The position numbers and the translations under genes are program-made. Below, piece after piece: positions 14,959 to 24,468 of a stretch of 56,062 nt of DNA; position 1 is the stretch's first letter, and the number at the start of each line of letters is the position of its first letter. The notes beneath the pieces were generated by a model. It saw only the letters and a program-made list of their open reading frames with translations. It had not been told where the DNA came from and made no database searches. The DNA is from Paucisalibacillus globulus DSM 18846. Lineage in GTDB: Bacteria; Bacillota; Bacilli; Bacillales; Amphibacillaceae. The stretch spans positions 79,126-135,187 of the forward strand of contig NZ_KI519435.1 of NCBI RefSeq assembly GCF_000482485.1, written 5' to 3'.

Positions 14959-15906
14959 TTAAGATTTAGCACCTTCAAGGATGAGCAACGTATCCTGTAA
15001 AAATTGATTTTGCTCATCCTCATCTTTTAAAGAAATCCCTTCTTCTATTCGATCATAGCGAAATGCTCGAATAATTGCTTTTAATTGTAAAAAAACAGCT
15101 TGTTCCATTTCATTAAAAGAGCGTTCGTTTATGTATGAATCAATGAAAACTTGAAATCGTTCCTCTTCATTTAATTTCCCTTTATATGGAGCGTGCCATG
15201 CATGATATATTCCAACTGCAATGCATTCATTTAAGTAGACCTCATTACCAGCTAAATTAAAATCATAAATAGCTATACTTCCGTTTTTTTCTTGAAGCAT
15301 ATTGTAGTAACAAAAATCTCCTTGAACTGCCCCTTGAGGTAAGACATCCCATAATTTATAAATACTTTGGCGATACTCCCGATATAGCGACTCGATTTTA
15401 AGAAACAAAGGATGAGCCTCATAACGTTTCATAAAATCTAAAAAGCTTAATTCATTTTCATCATAATCTCCAATCTCATCTGTCTGATTACCTCCAAATA
15501 AACTCCACGATGTAGCTATATAGAATGGCGTAGGATATTTAATGGACAATGAATGTTGGATACCTAATAAACGACCAATCTCCATTATTTCCTTATCCGT
15601 TAAGACCTCTATTGGTTCACCAGCTAGACTACGTTCTAACGAAAACACCTTATCTCCAACTTCTACAGCATACGTATCATAGTTAGATTTTTCATATTGT
15701 GTCACATTCATTCCATGTTCTAACAAGAAATTTGAATACACACAACAAGTTTCCCAATATGCTTTATCTGCTTTTTCTCCTTTTAAGAAATATACTTGGT
15801 CTGATTCAATCTTTGCTAAAACACGGTCATTCATTCGTAACATTTCTATATGTTTCGGTACAATCCCATACTCATCGCATAGTTTAATAATTTCTTGCTT
15901 TTCCAT
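14959..15906 (-). CDS. Phosphotransferase of the aminoglycoside/choline kinase fold
   Basis: A 315-aa protein with the APH/choline kinase fold. The catalytic loop reads QGDFCYYN near residues 202-209 (usual HGDxxxxN, here Gln for His), followed by the metal motif YDFNLAG near 219-225. The open frame extends 23 codons further, but ATG 15906 lies right behind GGGGGAAGGAAG and is the better start. Family members phosphorylate small alcohols, sugars or antibiotics; the substrate cannot be told. The same fold includes CotS/YutH spore proteins. It is monocistronic. Confidence 0.75.
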   Translation of the reverse strand: MEKQEIIKLCDEYGIVPKHIEMLRMNDRVLAKIESDQVYFLKGEKADKAYWETCCVYSNFLLEHGMNVTQYEKSNYDTYAVEVGDKVFSLERSLAGEPIEVLTDKEIMEIGRLLGIQHSLSIKYPTPFYIATSWSLFGGNQTDEIGDYDENELSFLDFMKRYEAHPLFLKIESLYREYRQSIYKLWDVLPQGAVQGDFCYYNMLQEKNGSIAIYDFNLAGNEVYLNECIAVGIYHAWHAPYKGKLNEEERFQVFIDSYINERSFNEMEQAVFLQLKAIIRAFRYDRIEEGISLKDEDEQNQFLQDTLLILEGAKS

Positions 15907-16012
15907 CTTCCTTCCCCCACTAACCTTACTATTTCTATTATGTAATGAAGTGAACATACAAATCCTTATTGCCAATATTAATATAACATTCCAACATTAA
16001 CTAGTAGAACAC

Positions 16013-16050
16013 TAAAAAAACCGCTCCCAGATGATGACTAGGAGCGGTTT
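16013..16050 (-). terminator. Terminator of tcyP
   Basis: On the minus strand AAACCGCTCC pairs with GGAGCGGTTT and ends in a run of seven T. Confidence 0.85.
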
Positions 16051-16058
16051 GCTATCTA

Positions 16059-17453
16059 TTAAAGTGATTTTGCTTCTTCAATTGCCGTCTTATCATTGAA
16101 AATCTTCGTATTGAAGTTTCCTAAGATACGGGATGTTAACGTACCAGATACAATAGAACCATTTACGTTAAGTGCAGTACGGCCCATATCGATAAATGCT
16201 TCGATAGAGATTAGTAATCCAGCTAAACCAACTGGTAAGCCCATAGAAGAAAGAACGATTAGTGCTGCAAATGTTGCACCACCACCAACTCCAGCGATAC
16301 CAAATGAGCTAAAACCAATGATTAAAATTAATGGCACTAAGAAATCCATGGATAAAGGATCAATACCAACTGATGGTGCAATCATGAATGCTAACATCGC
16401 TGGATAAATTCCTGCACATCCATTTTGCCCCATTGTTGCACCAAATGATGCTGACATATTGGCAATACCTTGGTCTACACCCAAAGCATTTTTCTGTGCT
16501 GAGATATTTAATGGAATGGTTCCCGCACTTGAACGTGAAGTAAATGCAAAACTTAATACTGGTAATACTTTTCTTAAGTAGTTAAGTGGATTTAATCCAA
16601 ATATACCAACTAATACAAGATGAAGGATGAACATCAAACCTAATGCTACATAAGAGGCTAATACAAATTTACCAAGCTGTAATATTCCTGCAAAATCTGT
16701 ACTTGCAATCATGTTTGCCATTAAAGCTAAGATACCATATGGCGTTAAACGCAATACTAATGTTACAATGCGCATTACTACTGCATATACTGCATTTACA
16801 ATTTTCGTAAACATTTCTGCTTGCTCTGGGTTCTTTCTTCTTACTCCTAGAACAGCAACCCCTACGAAAATAGAGAAGATAACAACAGCAATTACAGATG
16901 TTGAACGTTGACCAGTCATATCAAAGAAGATATTAGACGGGATAAAGTTCAAAATACGTTGTGGTGTAGAAACAGTCTCTACTTCTGTTGAATATCGTTC
17001 CTCAAGTGATGCCGCACGGTCTTGTTCCGCTTGACCAGCTGTGATTTCTTCCGCATTTAAGTCGAATAGAGCCGCAGCTCCAATTCCGATCATCGCTGCA
17101 ACCATTGTAGTAACAATTAAAATCCCAATAATCCAGCCAGCCATTTTTCCTAGTTGTGCTGACTTTTCAAGGTTCGTAATCGCTTGTATAATAGAAACCA
17201 TTACTAATGGTACAACAATCATCATTAAGAAATTGATATAACCTCGACCAACAACATTATACCAATCTGTTGTAGTGGCTAATGTTTCAGAGCCACTTCC
17301 ATAGATCCACTGTAGAACGGCTCCAAGTACAATACCTAGACCTAAACCAGTAAACACTCGTTTTGAAAACGAAACATGTTTACGCTGCATGAAAATTAAT
17401 AAACCAATTAATGCTAATAAGATAACAATATTCAGAATGACCAACCAGCTCAT
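16059..17453 (-). CDS. tcyP: Cystine:cation symporter TcyP
   Basis: A 464-aa secondary transporter of the dicarboxylate/amino acid:cation symporter family. Start region (FMQRKHVSFSKRVFTGLG) and length match B. subtilis TcyP, the sodium-dependent cystine importer. The re-entrant serine-rich loop is clear (AFTSRSSAGTIPLN), as is the glycine-rich GVGGGATFAA segment near the C-terminus. About eight membrane helices are expected. ATG 17453 follows CAGGGGG; the longer frame is rejected. It is a single gene with its own terminator and probably responds to sulphur supply, though no clear CymR box was identified. Confidence 0.88.
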   Translation of the reverse strand: MSWLVILNIVILLALIGLLIFMQRKHVSFSKRVFTGLGLGIVLGAVLQWIYGSGSETLATTTDWYNVVGRGYINFLMMIVVPLVMVSIIQAITNLEKSAQLGKMAGWIIGILIVTTMVAAMIGIGAAALFDLNAEEITAGQAEQDRAASLEERYSTEVETVSTPQRILNFIPSNIFFDMTGQRSTSVIAVVIFSIFVGVAVLGVRRKNPEQAEMFTKIVNAVYAVVMRIVTLVLRLTPYGILALMANMIASTDFAGILQLGKFVLASYVALGLMFILHLVLVGIFGLNPLNYLRKVLPVLSFAFTSRSSAGTIPLNISAQKNALGVDQGIANMSASFGATMGQNGCAGIYPAMLAFMIAPSVGIDPLSMDFLVPLILIIGFSSFGIAGVGGGATFAALIVLSSMGLPVGLAGLLISIEAFIDMGRTALNVNGSIVSGTLTSRILGNFNTKIFNDKTAIEEAKSL

Positions 17454-17575
17454 TTTGTTTCCCCCTGTTGTTTTTAATAAAATATGCATCTTACCCATAT
17501 ATCGTCACTATAAGTATATTAATCCGATAAAAATAGTATGCTTTAATAAGATACAATGGTTTATTCGTTGTGTCA

Positions 17576-17600
17576 AGATAATGAATTCAATTCATTATCT
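17576..17600. promoter_or_regulatory. Perfect 25-bp palindrome
   Basis: Arms AGATAATGAATT and AATTCATTATCT around a single C. It lies between the divergent ends of tcyP control DNA (123 bp upstream of its start) and the OsmC gene terminator. It could be an operator or a small terminator; there is no T-tract. Confidence 0.4.
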
Positions 17601-17613
17601 GCTATATAGGAAT

Positions 17614-17656
17614 ATTAAAAGGACACTCTTTTGTTCCATAAGAATGCCCTTTTAAT
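17614..17656 (-). terminator. Terminator of the OsmC gene
   Basis: On the minus strand AAAAGGGCATTCTT pairs (12 of 14) with AAGAGTGTCCTTTT, with T-rich flank. Confidence 0.75.
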
Positions 17657-17660
17657 TGGA

Positions 17661-18101
17661 TTATATTATATTTTCCTCTAGTTCAAGCTCCACATTTCCT
17701 TGAATAGCTCTGGAAATCATACAACTCTTTTCTGCCTTTTGGACAAGTTTCCTTAATAATGTATAGTCTTTTTCGCTAGCATTATCGGTTAAAGCAACAG
17801 TTGGACGATGTATGATTTTTTTATAAGTAAATACTCCATTGGTAACATCTACAATACCTTCAGATTCTAAAGCCATTTGTTTTAAAGGTAAGTTTGCTCT
17901 TTCTATCATCGCTGCAAGTGTTATGATGTAGCATGTAGCCGCAGCCCCTAGAAGCATTTCATCGGGATTCGTACCTATTCCAGGTCCGTCCATTTCAGGT
18001 GGAATAGAAATCTTTGTTTTCAAATTGCCTGCTTCTATATATCCTTCACTATTCCTGCCACCTGGCCAATCTGCTTTTAAATGAAAATGATGTTCAGCCA
18101 T
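17661..18101 (-). CDS. OsmC family peroxide-reducing protein
   Basis: A 146-aa OsmC/Ohr superfamily protein. The two conserved redox cysteines are visible: Cys57 in LGAAATCY and Cys127 in KAEKSCMIS, the latter in the family pattern that ends the second long helix. The N-terminus has WPGGRNSEG, typical of the SACOL1771/YhfA-like OsmC branch. Such proteins reduce organic hydroperoxides in the cytoplasm with dithiol donors. It is monocistronic, divergent from nothing nearby, and followed by a terminator. Confidence 0.85.
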   Translation of the reverse strand: MAEHHFHLKADWPGGRNSEGYIEAGNLKTKISIPPEMDGPGIGTNPDEMLLGAAATCYIITLAAMIERANLPLKQMALESEGIVDVTNGVFTYKKIIHRPTVALTDNASEKDYTLLRKLVQKAEKSCMISRAIQGNVELELEENII

Positions 18102-18286
18102 TCTATATCACCTCTGGTTTAATTGTAGCATACTAACTTTTATTGAAGGTTGGTTTCTATTTGCTTGTTTTCACTATGGATGGAAAATGTGCAGTAACTT
18201 AAAATCAATTATTAAACGAGGTACGTGGGTTTCCGTATAAATTTACAGATTTCCTGTGTTAAGGCCTAAAGGTGCACAAAACCATG

Positions 18287-18480
18287 CAACCAAATCAGGA
18301 CAACAAGGATTCTCCTAAACAGTGCATGTGCCCGATTTGGGAAAACATGGACCCTACTATACAGAACTTGTGCCCGATTCGGGAAAACATGGACCCTACT
18401 ATACAGAACTTGTGCCCGATTTGGGGAGACATCCACCCTCTTAAACAAATCATGTGACCAAACTAGGAAAACATAGACCT
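18287..18480. repeat. 42-bp tandem repeat made of 21-bp halves
   Basis: Three near-identical 42-bp units begin at 18329, 18371 and 18413, flanked by two decayed units. On the minus strand each unit splits into 21-bp halves of the form GGGNNCATGTTTTCCCNAAT and GGGCACAAGTTCTGTATAGTA. The apparent 78-aa minus-strand frame is a by-product of the period being divisible by three. Confidence 0.8.
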
Positions 18481-18536
18481 TGTTACTGCGCACTTTATAC
18501 AAATTGCGTTATTAACAACAATTGTAAAATAACATC

Positions 18537-19715
18537 CTAAATGAAGTAATGCATGATCTCACCTAAGACAACGCCAATGATTACGATCAACCATGCTGGT
18601 GTTTTCCAGAAATACATTAGGGCAAATAATATGGCGGCTAATGAAAAGCTTGCTGCATTTGTTATGGAGCTTGTAAATACTGGGTCATAGAATGCAGCAA
18701 GTAATATTCCCACTACACTAGCGTTTACCCCTATTAAAATTCCTTGAAAGCTTTTGTGTTTACGAAGTTCACTTAAAAAGGGTAACGCACCGACTATTAA
18801 TAAGAAAGATGGTAGGAACATAGCAATTGTTGCAATAATTCCTCCGGTTATACCACTGATCATCGTTCCTAAGTAACTGGCAAATGTAAATAAAGGACCA
18901 GGAACCGCTTGTGCCATTCCATATCCGGCAAGAAACTCACTACTTGTAAGAAGTCCATTTGGTACCATTTCTTGTTCTAATAAAGGCAGCACGACATGTC
19001 CGCCCCCAAATACGATGGAACCCACTCGGAAAAATGTATCAAAAATACTGACGTAAGAATTGTTCACTAATTGAGCTATTATTGGCAAACCAATAAGTAA
19101 TACTACTAATATGGATAACGATATAACCCCTTGTGTTTTGGTAATGGATACGTTAAAAGTTTTTACATTTGATTCGGCATTCTTTGAAAATAAAACATAT
19201 CCTAAAATTGCAGCACCAACAATTACAGAAATCTGAACAATAGCAGATGGAAATAATAGCATAATCAACATGGCAACGACAGCCATTGCAATTCTTGGCT
19301 TATCCGGGGTTAGTTTTTTCCCCATACCAAGTACTGCATGAAGAACAACAGCTACCGCTACTATTTTTAAGCTAGTAATCCAAGTAGCATCGTCAAGGGA
19401 AAAGCTTTGAAACGCCATCGCAAATAATATCAACACCATCACGGATGGCAGTGTAAACCCAAACCAAGAAACAATGCCACCAAAAAATCCGCCACGTAGC
19501 ATGCCAATCGCAATACCTACCTGACTACTAGCTGGCCCGGGTAAAAATTGACATAGGGCAATAATATCAGCATAGGTTTTGTCATCAAGCCATCTTCGCT
19601 TATCAATATATTCATGTTTAAAGTAACCAAGATGAGCCACTGGGCCTCCAAACGAAGTAAGTCCGAGTTTAAGAGACGTGCCTAATATTTCTAGTAAGGA
19701 ATTTTTTTGTTTCAT
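18537..19715 (-). CDS. chrA: Chromate transporter family protein ChrA
   Basis: A 392-aa long-chain CHR family membrane protein with two homologous halves. Half one has the signature SLKLGLTSFGGPVAHLGYF and ALCQFLPGPASSQVGIAIG. Half two repeats it as FFRVGSIVFGGGHVVLPLLE and MAQAVPGPLFTFASYLG near residues 225-275. The family exports chromate or exchanges it with sulphate; the natural substrate here is unproven. ATG 19715 has GGAGG six bases upstream, while ATG 19727 lies within that ribosome site. It is a single gene; the 42-bp repeat array lies after it. Confidence 0.88.
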   Translation of the reverse strand: MKQKNSLLEILGTSLKLGLTSFGGPVAHLGYFKHEYIDKRRWLDDKTYADIIALCQFLPGPASSQVGIAIGMLRGGFFGGIVSWFGFTLPSVMVLILFAMAFQSFSLDDATWITSLKIVAVAVVLHAVLGMGKKLTPDKPRIAMAVVAMLIMLLFPSAIVQISVIVGAAILGYVLFSKNAESNVKTFNVSITKTQGVISLSILVVLLIGLPIIAQLVNNSYVSIFDTFFRVGSIVFGGGHVVLPLLEQEMVPNGLLTSSEFLAGYGMAQAVPGPLFTFASYLGTMISGITGGIIATIAMFLPSFLLIVGALPFLSELRKHKSFQGILIGVNASVVGILLAAFYDPVFTSSITNAASFSLAAILFALMYFWKTPAWLIVIIGVVLGEIMHYFI

Positions 19716-19956
19716 ATATGCCTCCATTATAATTGCTTTATCTAAAATACTAAAATACCATATTCTGCAGAAATTAACTTAAAATTTACACAAAATTTAC
19801 AATAGTAATTATTGATGAGGTAACTCCCAAACTTCTAGCATGGCCACAGGATGAAACTTTCTATCCAGTAATTCGTATAAACTACTATGAAACAAATGAT
19901 TAATTGGAGGATTCTGCTTTCCTTCACCTGGCGAAAAATAAGAAGGAGTGTTAACA

Positions 19957-20922
19957 ATGAAAACCAATGTTGAAGAATTTGTTCTAGCTTATGAAGAACT
20001 TAAAGACCATATGAAATGGAAGGTTACTGATAAACAAATACTAATGATGATTGCTTCGATTTACGTTTTAAATCAAAAGCCGTTACAGATAGAAAGGTTA
20101 TTAAACCTGAGTGAAAAAATCAAACAGCAAGCAAGCCTTTTTTCTCCTTTACGCTCTTATTCTAGATTTACCACTGCAGCAGTGCTTGATGTGAACTTTG
20201 ACCATCCAGAAGAAAAAATACAGGAACTTAATGATGTATATGAATTATTCCGTAAAGTGAAATTTAGCAGCGGGACGTTTACTTATATCGCAGCTACTAT
20301 TTTATTAACTAGTGGGGGCAATGAAACAAGTGAAACTATTCAAAAAGCAAAAGTTATCTATGATGGCATGAAGAAGGAGCATTCCTTCCTAACTTCAAGC
20401 AGCGACTATCCACTAGCCACACTGCTAGCAATCGAATCTCAGCCAGATATTATTAGTCGAATCGAAGTATTTTACGAGGAATTATCTAGAAATGGACTTC
20501 GGAAAGGGAACGATTTACAATTTCTTAGTCATATTCTTGCACTTGGCAAAGGTATCGATAATAAGGTACTTATGAACCGTGCGATAGATATTATCGATTC
20601 CTTCAAACATACGCCACTAAAAATGAAATCCATGTATTATCCAATAATGGGAATGCTTGCTTTACTCCCAGCAAAAGAATTTTCCGTTGATTCCATTGTT
20701 TCCATATATGAAGAACTAAATAAGCAAAAGGAATTTAAATGGCACAAGGACATGAATTTTATGGTGTCAGCCAGCATGTTCGTGAATGAGAAGATGGGGA
20801 ATAATCAATTAGCCGAAGCAAGTCTAAGTACTATAGTGGAGGCTGTTCTACAAGCACAACAAGCAGTAATGATTGCAACCATTGCTGCAGTATCCGCTTC
20901 CAGTGCAAATAGTGGGAATTAA
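19957..20922 (+). CDS. DUF4003 family protein
   Basis: A 321-aa soluble, almost entirely helical protein matching the DUF4003 family of Bacilli. The body (residues 1-290) is a run of TPR-like helical pairs, with VLNQKPLQIERLLNLSEKI near 33-51. The C-terminus ends in a low-complexity Ala/Ser stretch (AVMIATIAAVSASSANSG). ATG 19957 lies eight bases after AAGGAG; the GTG three codons earlier is less likely. Function is unknown. It is monocistronic, ending at a strong bidirectional hairpin shared with the convergent DUF488 gene. Confidence 0.75.
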   Translation: MKTNVEEFVLAYEELKDHMKWKVTDKQILMMIASIYVLNQKPLQIERLLNLSEKIKQQASLFSPLRSYSRFTTAAVLDVNFDHPEEKIQELNDVYELFRKVKFSSGTFTYIAATILLTSGGNETSETIQKAKVIYDGMKKEHSFLTSSSDYPLATLLAIESQPDIISRIEVFYEELSRNGLRKGNDLQFLSHILALGKGIDNKVLMNRAIDIIDSFKHTPLKMKSMYYPIMGMLALLPAKEFSVDSIVSIYEELNKQKEFKWHKDMNFMVSASMFVNEKMGNNQLAEASLSTIVEAVLQAQQAVMIATIAAVSASSANSGN

Positions 20923-20937
20923 TATTGATTCAAGATA

Positions 20938-20985
20938 AAACGAGAAGTGGATTCCTATTGATAGAAATCCACTTCTCGACTTTAT
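20938..20985. terminator. Bidirectional terminator
   Basis: ACGAGAAGTGGATT pairs with AATCCACTTCTCG over a 12-base loop, between convergent DUF4003 and DUF488 genes. Confidence 0.85.
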
Positions 20986-20995
20986 CATAGTTTCA

Positions 20996-21364
20996 TTAGT
21001 GTTCTTGATCCGCCAGAATCTCTTTTAAAATCAATGCCTGATTGTTTTTCTCATCTCTCGCCCCATAAAGTAAAGTAACCATTTCCTTACAACCCTTAAC
21101 AACTTCCTTTAATTGTTCCAATGTTCTTTTTTGCTCTCCGTGGCTAAGTTCTTGTTTATAACGATCCGCAAATTCCTCAAATTTCGTCACGTCATGATGG
21201 TACCATTTTCTTAATTCACTGGAGGGCGCAACTTCTTTAAACCAGTGATCTAATTTAGCTTTTTCTTTAGAAATACCCCTTGGCCACAGACGATCAACTA
21301 AAATACGAATCCCATCATCTTCATTATAGTCTTCATATATTCGTTTACATTGAATTTTTGCCAT
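20996..21364 (-). CDS. DUF488 family protein (YeaO-like)
   Basis: A 122-aa DUF488 protein of the YeaO type. The signature RILVDRLWPRGISKEKA (residues 20-36), DHWFKEVAPSSELRKWYHHD and TLLYGARDEKNNQA are all present. Family function is not settled. It lies just downstream of pgcA on the same strand but a terminator-like hairpin separates them, so co-transcription is partial at most. Confidence 0.85.
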   Translation of the reverse strand: MAKIQCKRIYEDYNEDDGIRILVDRLWPRGISKEKAKLDHWFKEVAPSSELRKWYHHDVTKFEEFADRYKQELSHGEQKRTLEQLKEVVKGCKEMVTLLYGARDEKNNQALILKEILADQEH

Positions 21365-21382
21365 TCTTTACAACCTCCTATA

Positions 21383-21416
21383 TGAAAAAACATCCTCAGG
21401 CACGAGGATGTTTTCT
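21383..21416 (-). terminator. Terminator of pgcA
   Basis: AACATCCTC pairs with GAGGATGTT around a six-base loop; the minus-strand 3' side is TTTTTTC. Confidence 0.8.
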
Positions 21417-23149
21417 TATGCAATAATCTCATTCATAACATGGTTCATTTTTTCTTTTAACATGGCAAGTGTTTCTTCACTTTCAGACAAGCTTGTTCCA
21501 CAAGTACCATAATAGCATTTTATTTTCGGCTCTGTTCCGGAAGGTCTTAAGCAAACCCAGTTATTGTCCTCAAGTACAAATTTCAACACATTCTCCTGTG
21601 GTAGCTCAATTATCTCCGTTTTACCGGTCATTCTATTCTGTCTCACACTAGTTTCGTAATCCTCAACCAGTTCAACCTTATATCCAGCAATCTCCCCGAA
21701 CGGATTTTCACGGATCGTATTCATGATTAGGGCAATTTTTTCGGAACCTTCCATTCCTTTTAAGGTTAAGGAAGACATTCCTTCCCGGTAATAACCATGT
21801 CTTTGATATAGCACATCTAAAGCATCAAGTAATGTTTTGCCTTGTTTCTTCCAGTAATAGGCCATTTCACTTGCCATGACAGCAGCTTGTACGGCATCTT
21901 TATCACGTGCAAAGCTACTAATTAAGTATCCATAGCTTTCCTCATATCCAAAGACAAATGCTTCACCAGAAGAATCATACTCGTGAATTTTTTCACCGAT
22001 ATATTTAAATCCGGTTAGTGTATTAATCGTTTCCACACCATAGGAAGCCGCAATTGCTTGTCCAAGCTCAGAGGTCACAATCGTTTTTAATACACGGGCA
22101 TTCGATAATAGTACTTTATTCGTGTGCGATAAAATATAATCAATTAAAAGAGCACCCAGCTGATTTCCAGTTAAAACTGTGTAATCCCCTGCACCATCTT
22201 TTACCGCAACACCTAATCTGTCTGCATCCGGATCCGTACCAAGTAGAATATCTGCATGGACTTCTTTACCAAGTTCTATTGCCATGGTAAAGGCTTGATG
22301 TTCCTCAGGGTTCGGTGATTCAACCGTTGAAAATTCAGGGTCTGGAATCGCCTGTTCTTTCACTACCGATACTTGGCTAAAGTTTAATTGTTGTAATCCT
22401 CTAGTCACAAGATCATGTGCTGTCCCATGTAACGGCGTGAAAACAATTTGTAAATCTTTATCCTGCTTGTACTCTTCTTCATCCATTTTTGAGATTTGGC
22501 TTAGTTTTTCCAAATAAGCATTATCTACTTCATCTGCAACCCAATGAAGTAATTGTTTTTCCTCTAATTCCTTTTGTTCAAGAACGGGAATTTCTAACTC
22601 GTTTTCGATTTTGTTAATCGCTTCAATAATTTTATTTGCTTCAGTTGGAACCATTTGCCCGCCGTCTTCGTTATATACTTTAAACCCGTTGTATTCAGGT
22701 GGATTATGACTTGCCGTAATCATCGCTCCGCCTGCAGCACCTAAAAAGCGAACAGCAAATGATAAAACCGGTGTCGGCCTTAGTGATTCAAACACGTAGG
22801 CTCTAATTCCAAATGCCCCAAGGGTTTTAGCAGTTTCAACTGCAAACTCCCGTGACATGTATCGTGAATCATAAGCAACGACTACACCACGGTCTTTCAC
22901 ATTAACAGCATTATTTAACAGATATGTAGCTAGACCATAAACTGCTTTTCGAATGGTATAGATATTCATGCGATTAGTACCAACACCGAGCACCCCACGA
23001 ATTCCACCAGTACCAAACGTTAATTCTTTATAAAATGCATCCTCTAATTTTTTTTCATCAGATTGTAGTGCAACTAATTCTTGTTTCAGTTCGGGATCTA
23101 ATTTTTCAAAAGTATTCCATTTTTCATAGATCGACTTCCAATTGGCCAT
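21416..23149 (-). CDS. pgcA: Alpha-phosphoglucomutase / phosphomannomutase
   Basis: A 577-aa phosphohexomutase close in length to B. subtilis PgcA. It interconverts glucose-1-phosphate and glucose-6-phosphate, feeding UDP-glucose for teichoic acid glycosylation, glycolipid anchors and cell-size control. The phosphoserine loop TASHNPP (Ser147), the magnesium loop GTDPDADRLG (about 303-312), the sugar-binding GYEESYGY loop (about 398-405) and the phosphate-binding RPSGTEPKIK near the C-terminus are all intact. It is a single gene with a GGAGG ribosome site. Confidence 0.95.
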   Translation of the reverse strand: MANWKSIYEKWNTFEKLDPELKQELVALQSDEKKLEDAFYKELTFGTGGIRGVLGVGTNRMNIYTIRKAVYGLATYLLNNAVNVKDRGVVVAYDSRYMSREFAVETAKTLGAFGIRAYVFESLRPTPVLSFAVRFLGAAGGAMITASHNPPEYNGFKVYNEDGGQMVPTEANKIIEAINKIENELEIPVLEQKELEEKQLLHWVADEVDNAYLEKLSQISKMDEEEYKQDKDLQIVFTPLHGTAHDLVTRGLQQLNFSQVSVVKEQAIPDPEFSTVESPNPEEHQAFTMAIELGKEVHADILLGTDPDADRLGVAVKDGAGDYTVLTGNQLGALLIDYILSHTNKVLLSNARVLKTIVTSELGQAIAASYGVETINTLTGFKYIGEKIHEYDSSGEAFVFGYEESYGYLISSFARDKDAVQAAVMASEMAYYWKKQGKTLLDALDVLYQRHGYYREGMSSLTLKGMEGSEKIALIMNTIRENPFGEIAGYKVELVEDYETSVRQNRMTGKTEIIELPQENVLKFVLEDNNWVCLRPSGTEPKIKCYYGTCGTSLSESEETLAMLKEKMNHVMNEIIA

Positions 23150-23335
23150 TTGTTTAGTCCTCCAACTTGTGTTTATGGGAAAATTTTAACATAAAAACTG
23201 TCAAGAATCTAATGGACTACTATTCCGGTTTAATCTTTGCGATTTTAGGTAAGAATAAGTATAAAAAAGTTATATTTTTTAAGTGCGAAATATCTCAAGA
23301 TAATATATGATTACCTTAATAAAGGAGAAAGTGTG

Positions 23336-24424
23336 ATGAATTTGTTCAATAAGCGTTGGTTTCAGATATTGGTAGGATTAATTCTTGCTTTTCTATTAAT
23401 CTATCTACTCTACATAACTCGTTTTATTTTCGACCCTGCATTTAAATACATTGGAGCAGTAGCTTTTCCATTTATTGCGGCCGGATTATTGTTCTATTTA
23501 ACAAAACCTATTTTGAAGTTTCTAATGAAATATAAGGTGCCAAAAATTGTTGCGATTATCCTTATTTTTATTTTGATTGTCCTTGTTGGATATTTATTTG
23601 TCATTTTTATCATTCCAATCGCCCAAGATCAATATACTAAATTTGTAAAAAACATGCCTAGTATGATTAGGGGTGCGGAAGATGTGATTGATTATATCAA
23701 AGATAATCAAAGCATTATTCCAAAAGAAGTGTACGAGACCCTTGATAATATTATGGCCAATCTACAAACCTATTTTGAAAGTTTTATGACTTTCTTGTTT
23801 AGTTTTATATCCCAAGTAGTTGGCTTTTTATTTTCTTTAGTATTAGTACCATTCTTTCTATTTTTCATGTTTAAGGATAGTGATAAATTCATCCCATTTG
23901 TTACGCAAATTTTTGAACCGAAGAAAGCTAGTAATTTACGAAATCTATTACGAAAAGTAGACCAAACACTTTCTTCCTATATCCAGGGCCAACTACTAGT
24001 TAGTCTAAGCATAGGTATTATGCTATTTATTGGGTATTCCATCATCAAATTAGACTATGCATTATCTCTAGCATTATTTGGAATGATGATGTGTATCGTT
24101 CCATTTATCGGACCGTTTATCGCGGTTATCCCCGCTGTAGTTGTTGGAGTATTTGAGGACCCAATGAATGTTGTTTGGATTGCGATTATCATGATTATCG
24201 CACAACAAATAGAAGGGAACTTTATCTCACCAAATATTATGGGGCATGTGTTACGGATTCATCCATTAACCATCATTACCATAATTTTGGCAGCTGGAAG
24301 TATCGCTGGATTCGTAGGCATTTTGTTTGCCGTACCTTTCTATGCCGTAGTAAAAGTTATTATTGTGCATTTCTGGGAGACTTATCAGGATACAAGAAAG
24401 AATAAGGAAGACGCACTGATTTAG
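23336..24424 (+). CDS. AI-2E family (PerM-like) membrane protein
   Basis: A 362-aa polytopic protein of the AI-2E/PerM permease family (B. subtilis YueF/YtvI type). Helices lie at about 10-75, and a large external segment at about 90-150. The conserved block reads LSSYIQGQLLVSLSIGIMLFIGY, followed by MMCIVPFIGPFIAVIPA and IEGNFISPNIMG. Members have been linked to autoinducer-2 export or, in some Bacilli, Na+/H+ exchange; the role here is unknown. ATG 23336 follows AAAGGAG. It ends at a strong terminator. Confidence 0.85.
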   Translation: MNLFNKRWFQILVGLILAFLLIYLLYITRFIFDPAFKYIGAVAFPFIAAGLLFYLTKPILKFLMKYKVPKIVAIILIFILIVLVGYLFVIFIIPIAQDQYTKFVKNMPSMIRGAEDVIDYIKDNQSIIPKEVYETLDNIMANLQTYFESFMTFLFSFISQVVGFLFSLVLVPFFLFFMFKDSDKFIPFVTQIFEPKKASNLRNLLRKVDQTLSSYIQGQLLVSLSIGIMLFIGYSIIKLDYALSLALFGMMMCIVPFIGPFIAVIPAVVVGVFEDPMNVVWIAIIMIIAQQIEGNFISPNIMGHVLRIHPLTIITIILAAGSIAGFVGILFAVPFYAVVKVIIVHFWETYQDTRKNKEDALI

Positions 24425-24427
24425 GGA

Positions 24428-24458
24428 AGGCGACAGCTTGAGGCTGTCGCTTTTTTTG
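24428..24458 (+). terminator. Terminator of the AI-2E family gene
   Basis: GCGACAGC pairs perfectly with GCTGTCGC over a five-base loop, followed by seven T. Confidence 0.92.
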
Positions 24459-24468
24459 TTGATTAATA

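Noticed and set aside
18287-18480. Repeats resembling a CRISPR array
   Set aside because: Units are contiguous 42-bp tandem copies without unique spacers, and no cas genes are nearby.
19810-19903. Open stretch reading IDEVTPKLLAWPQDE before the DUF4003 gene
   Set aside because: No start codon or ribosome site and only about 40 codons; it could be chance or a worn gene tail, too weak to list.
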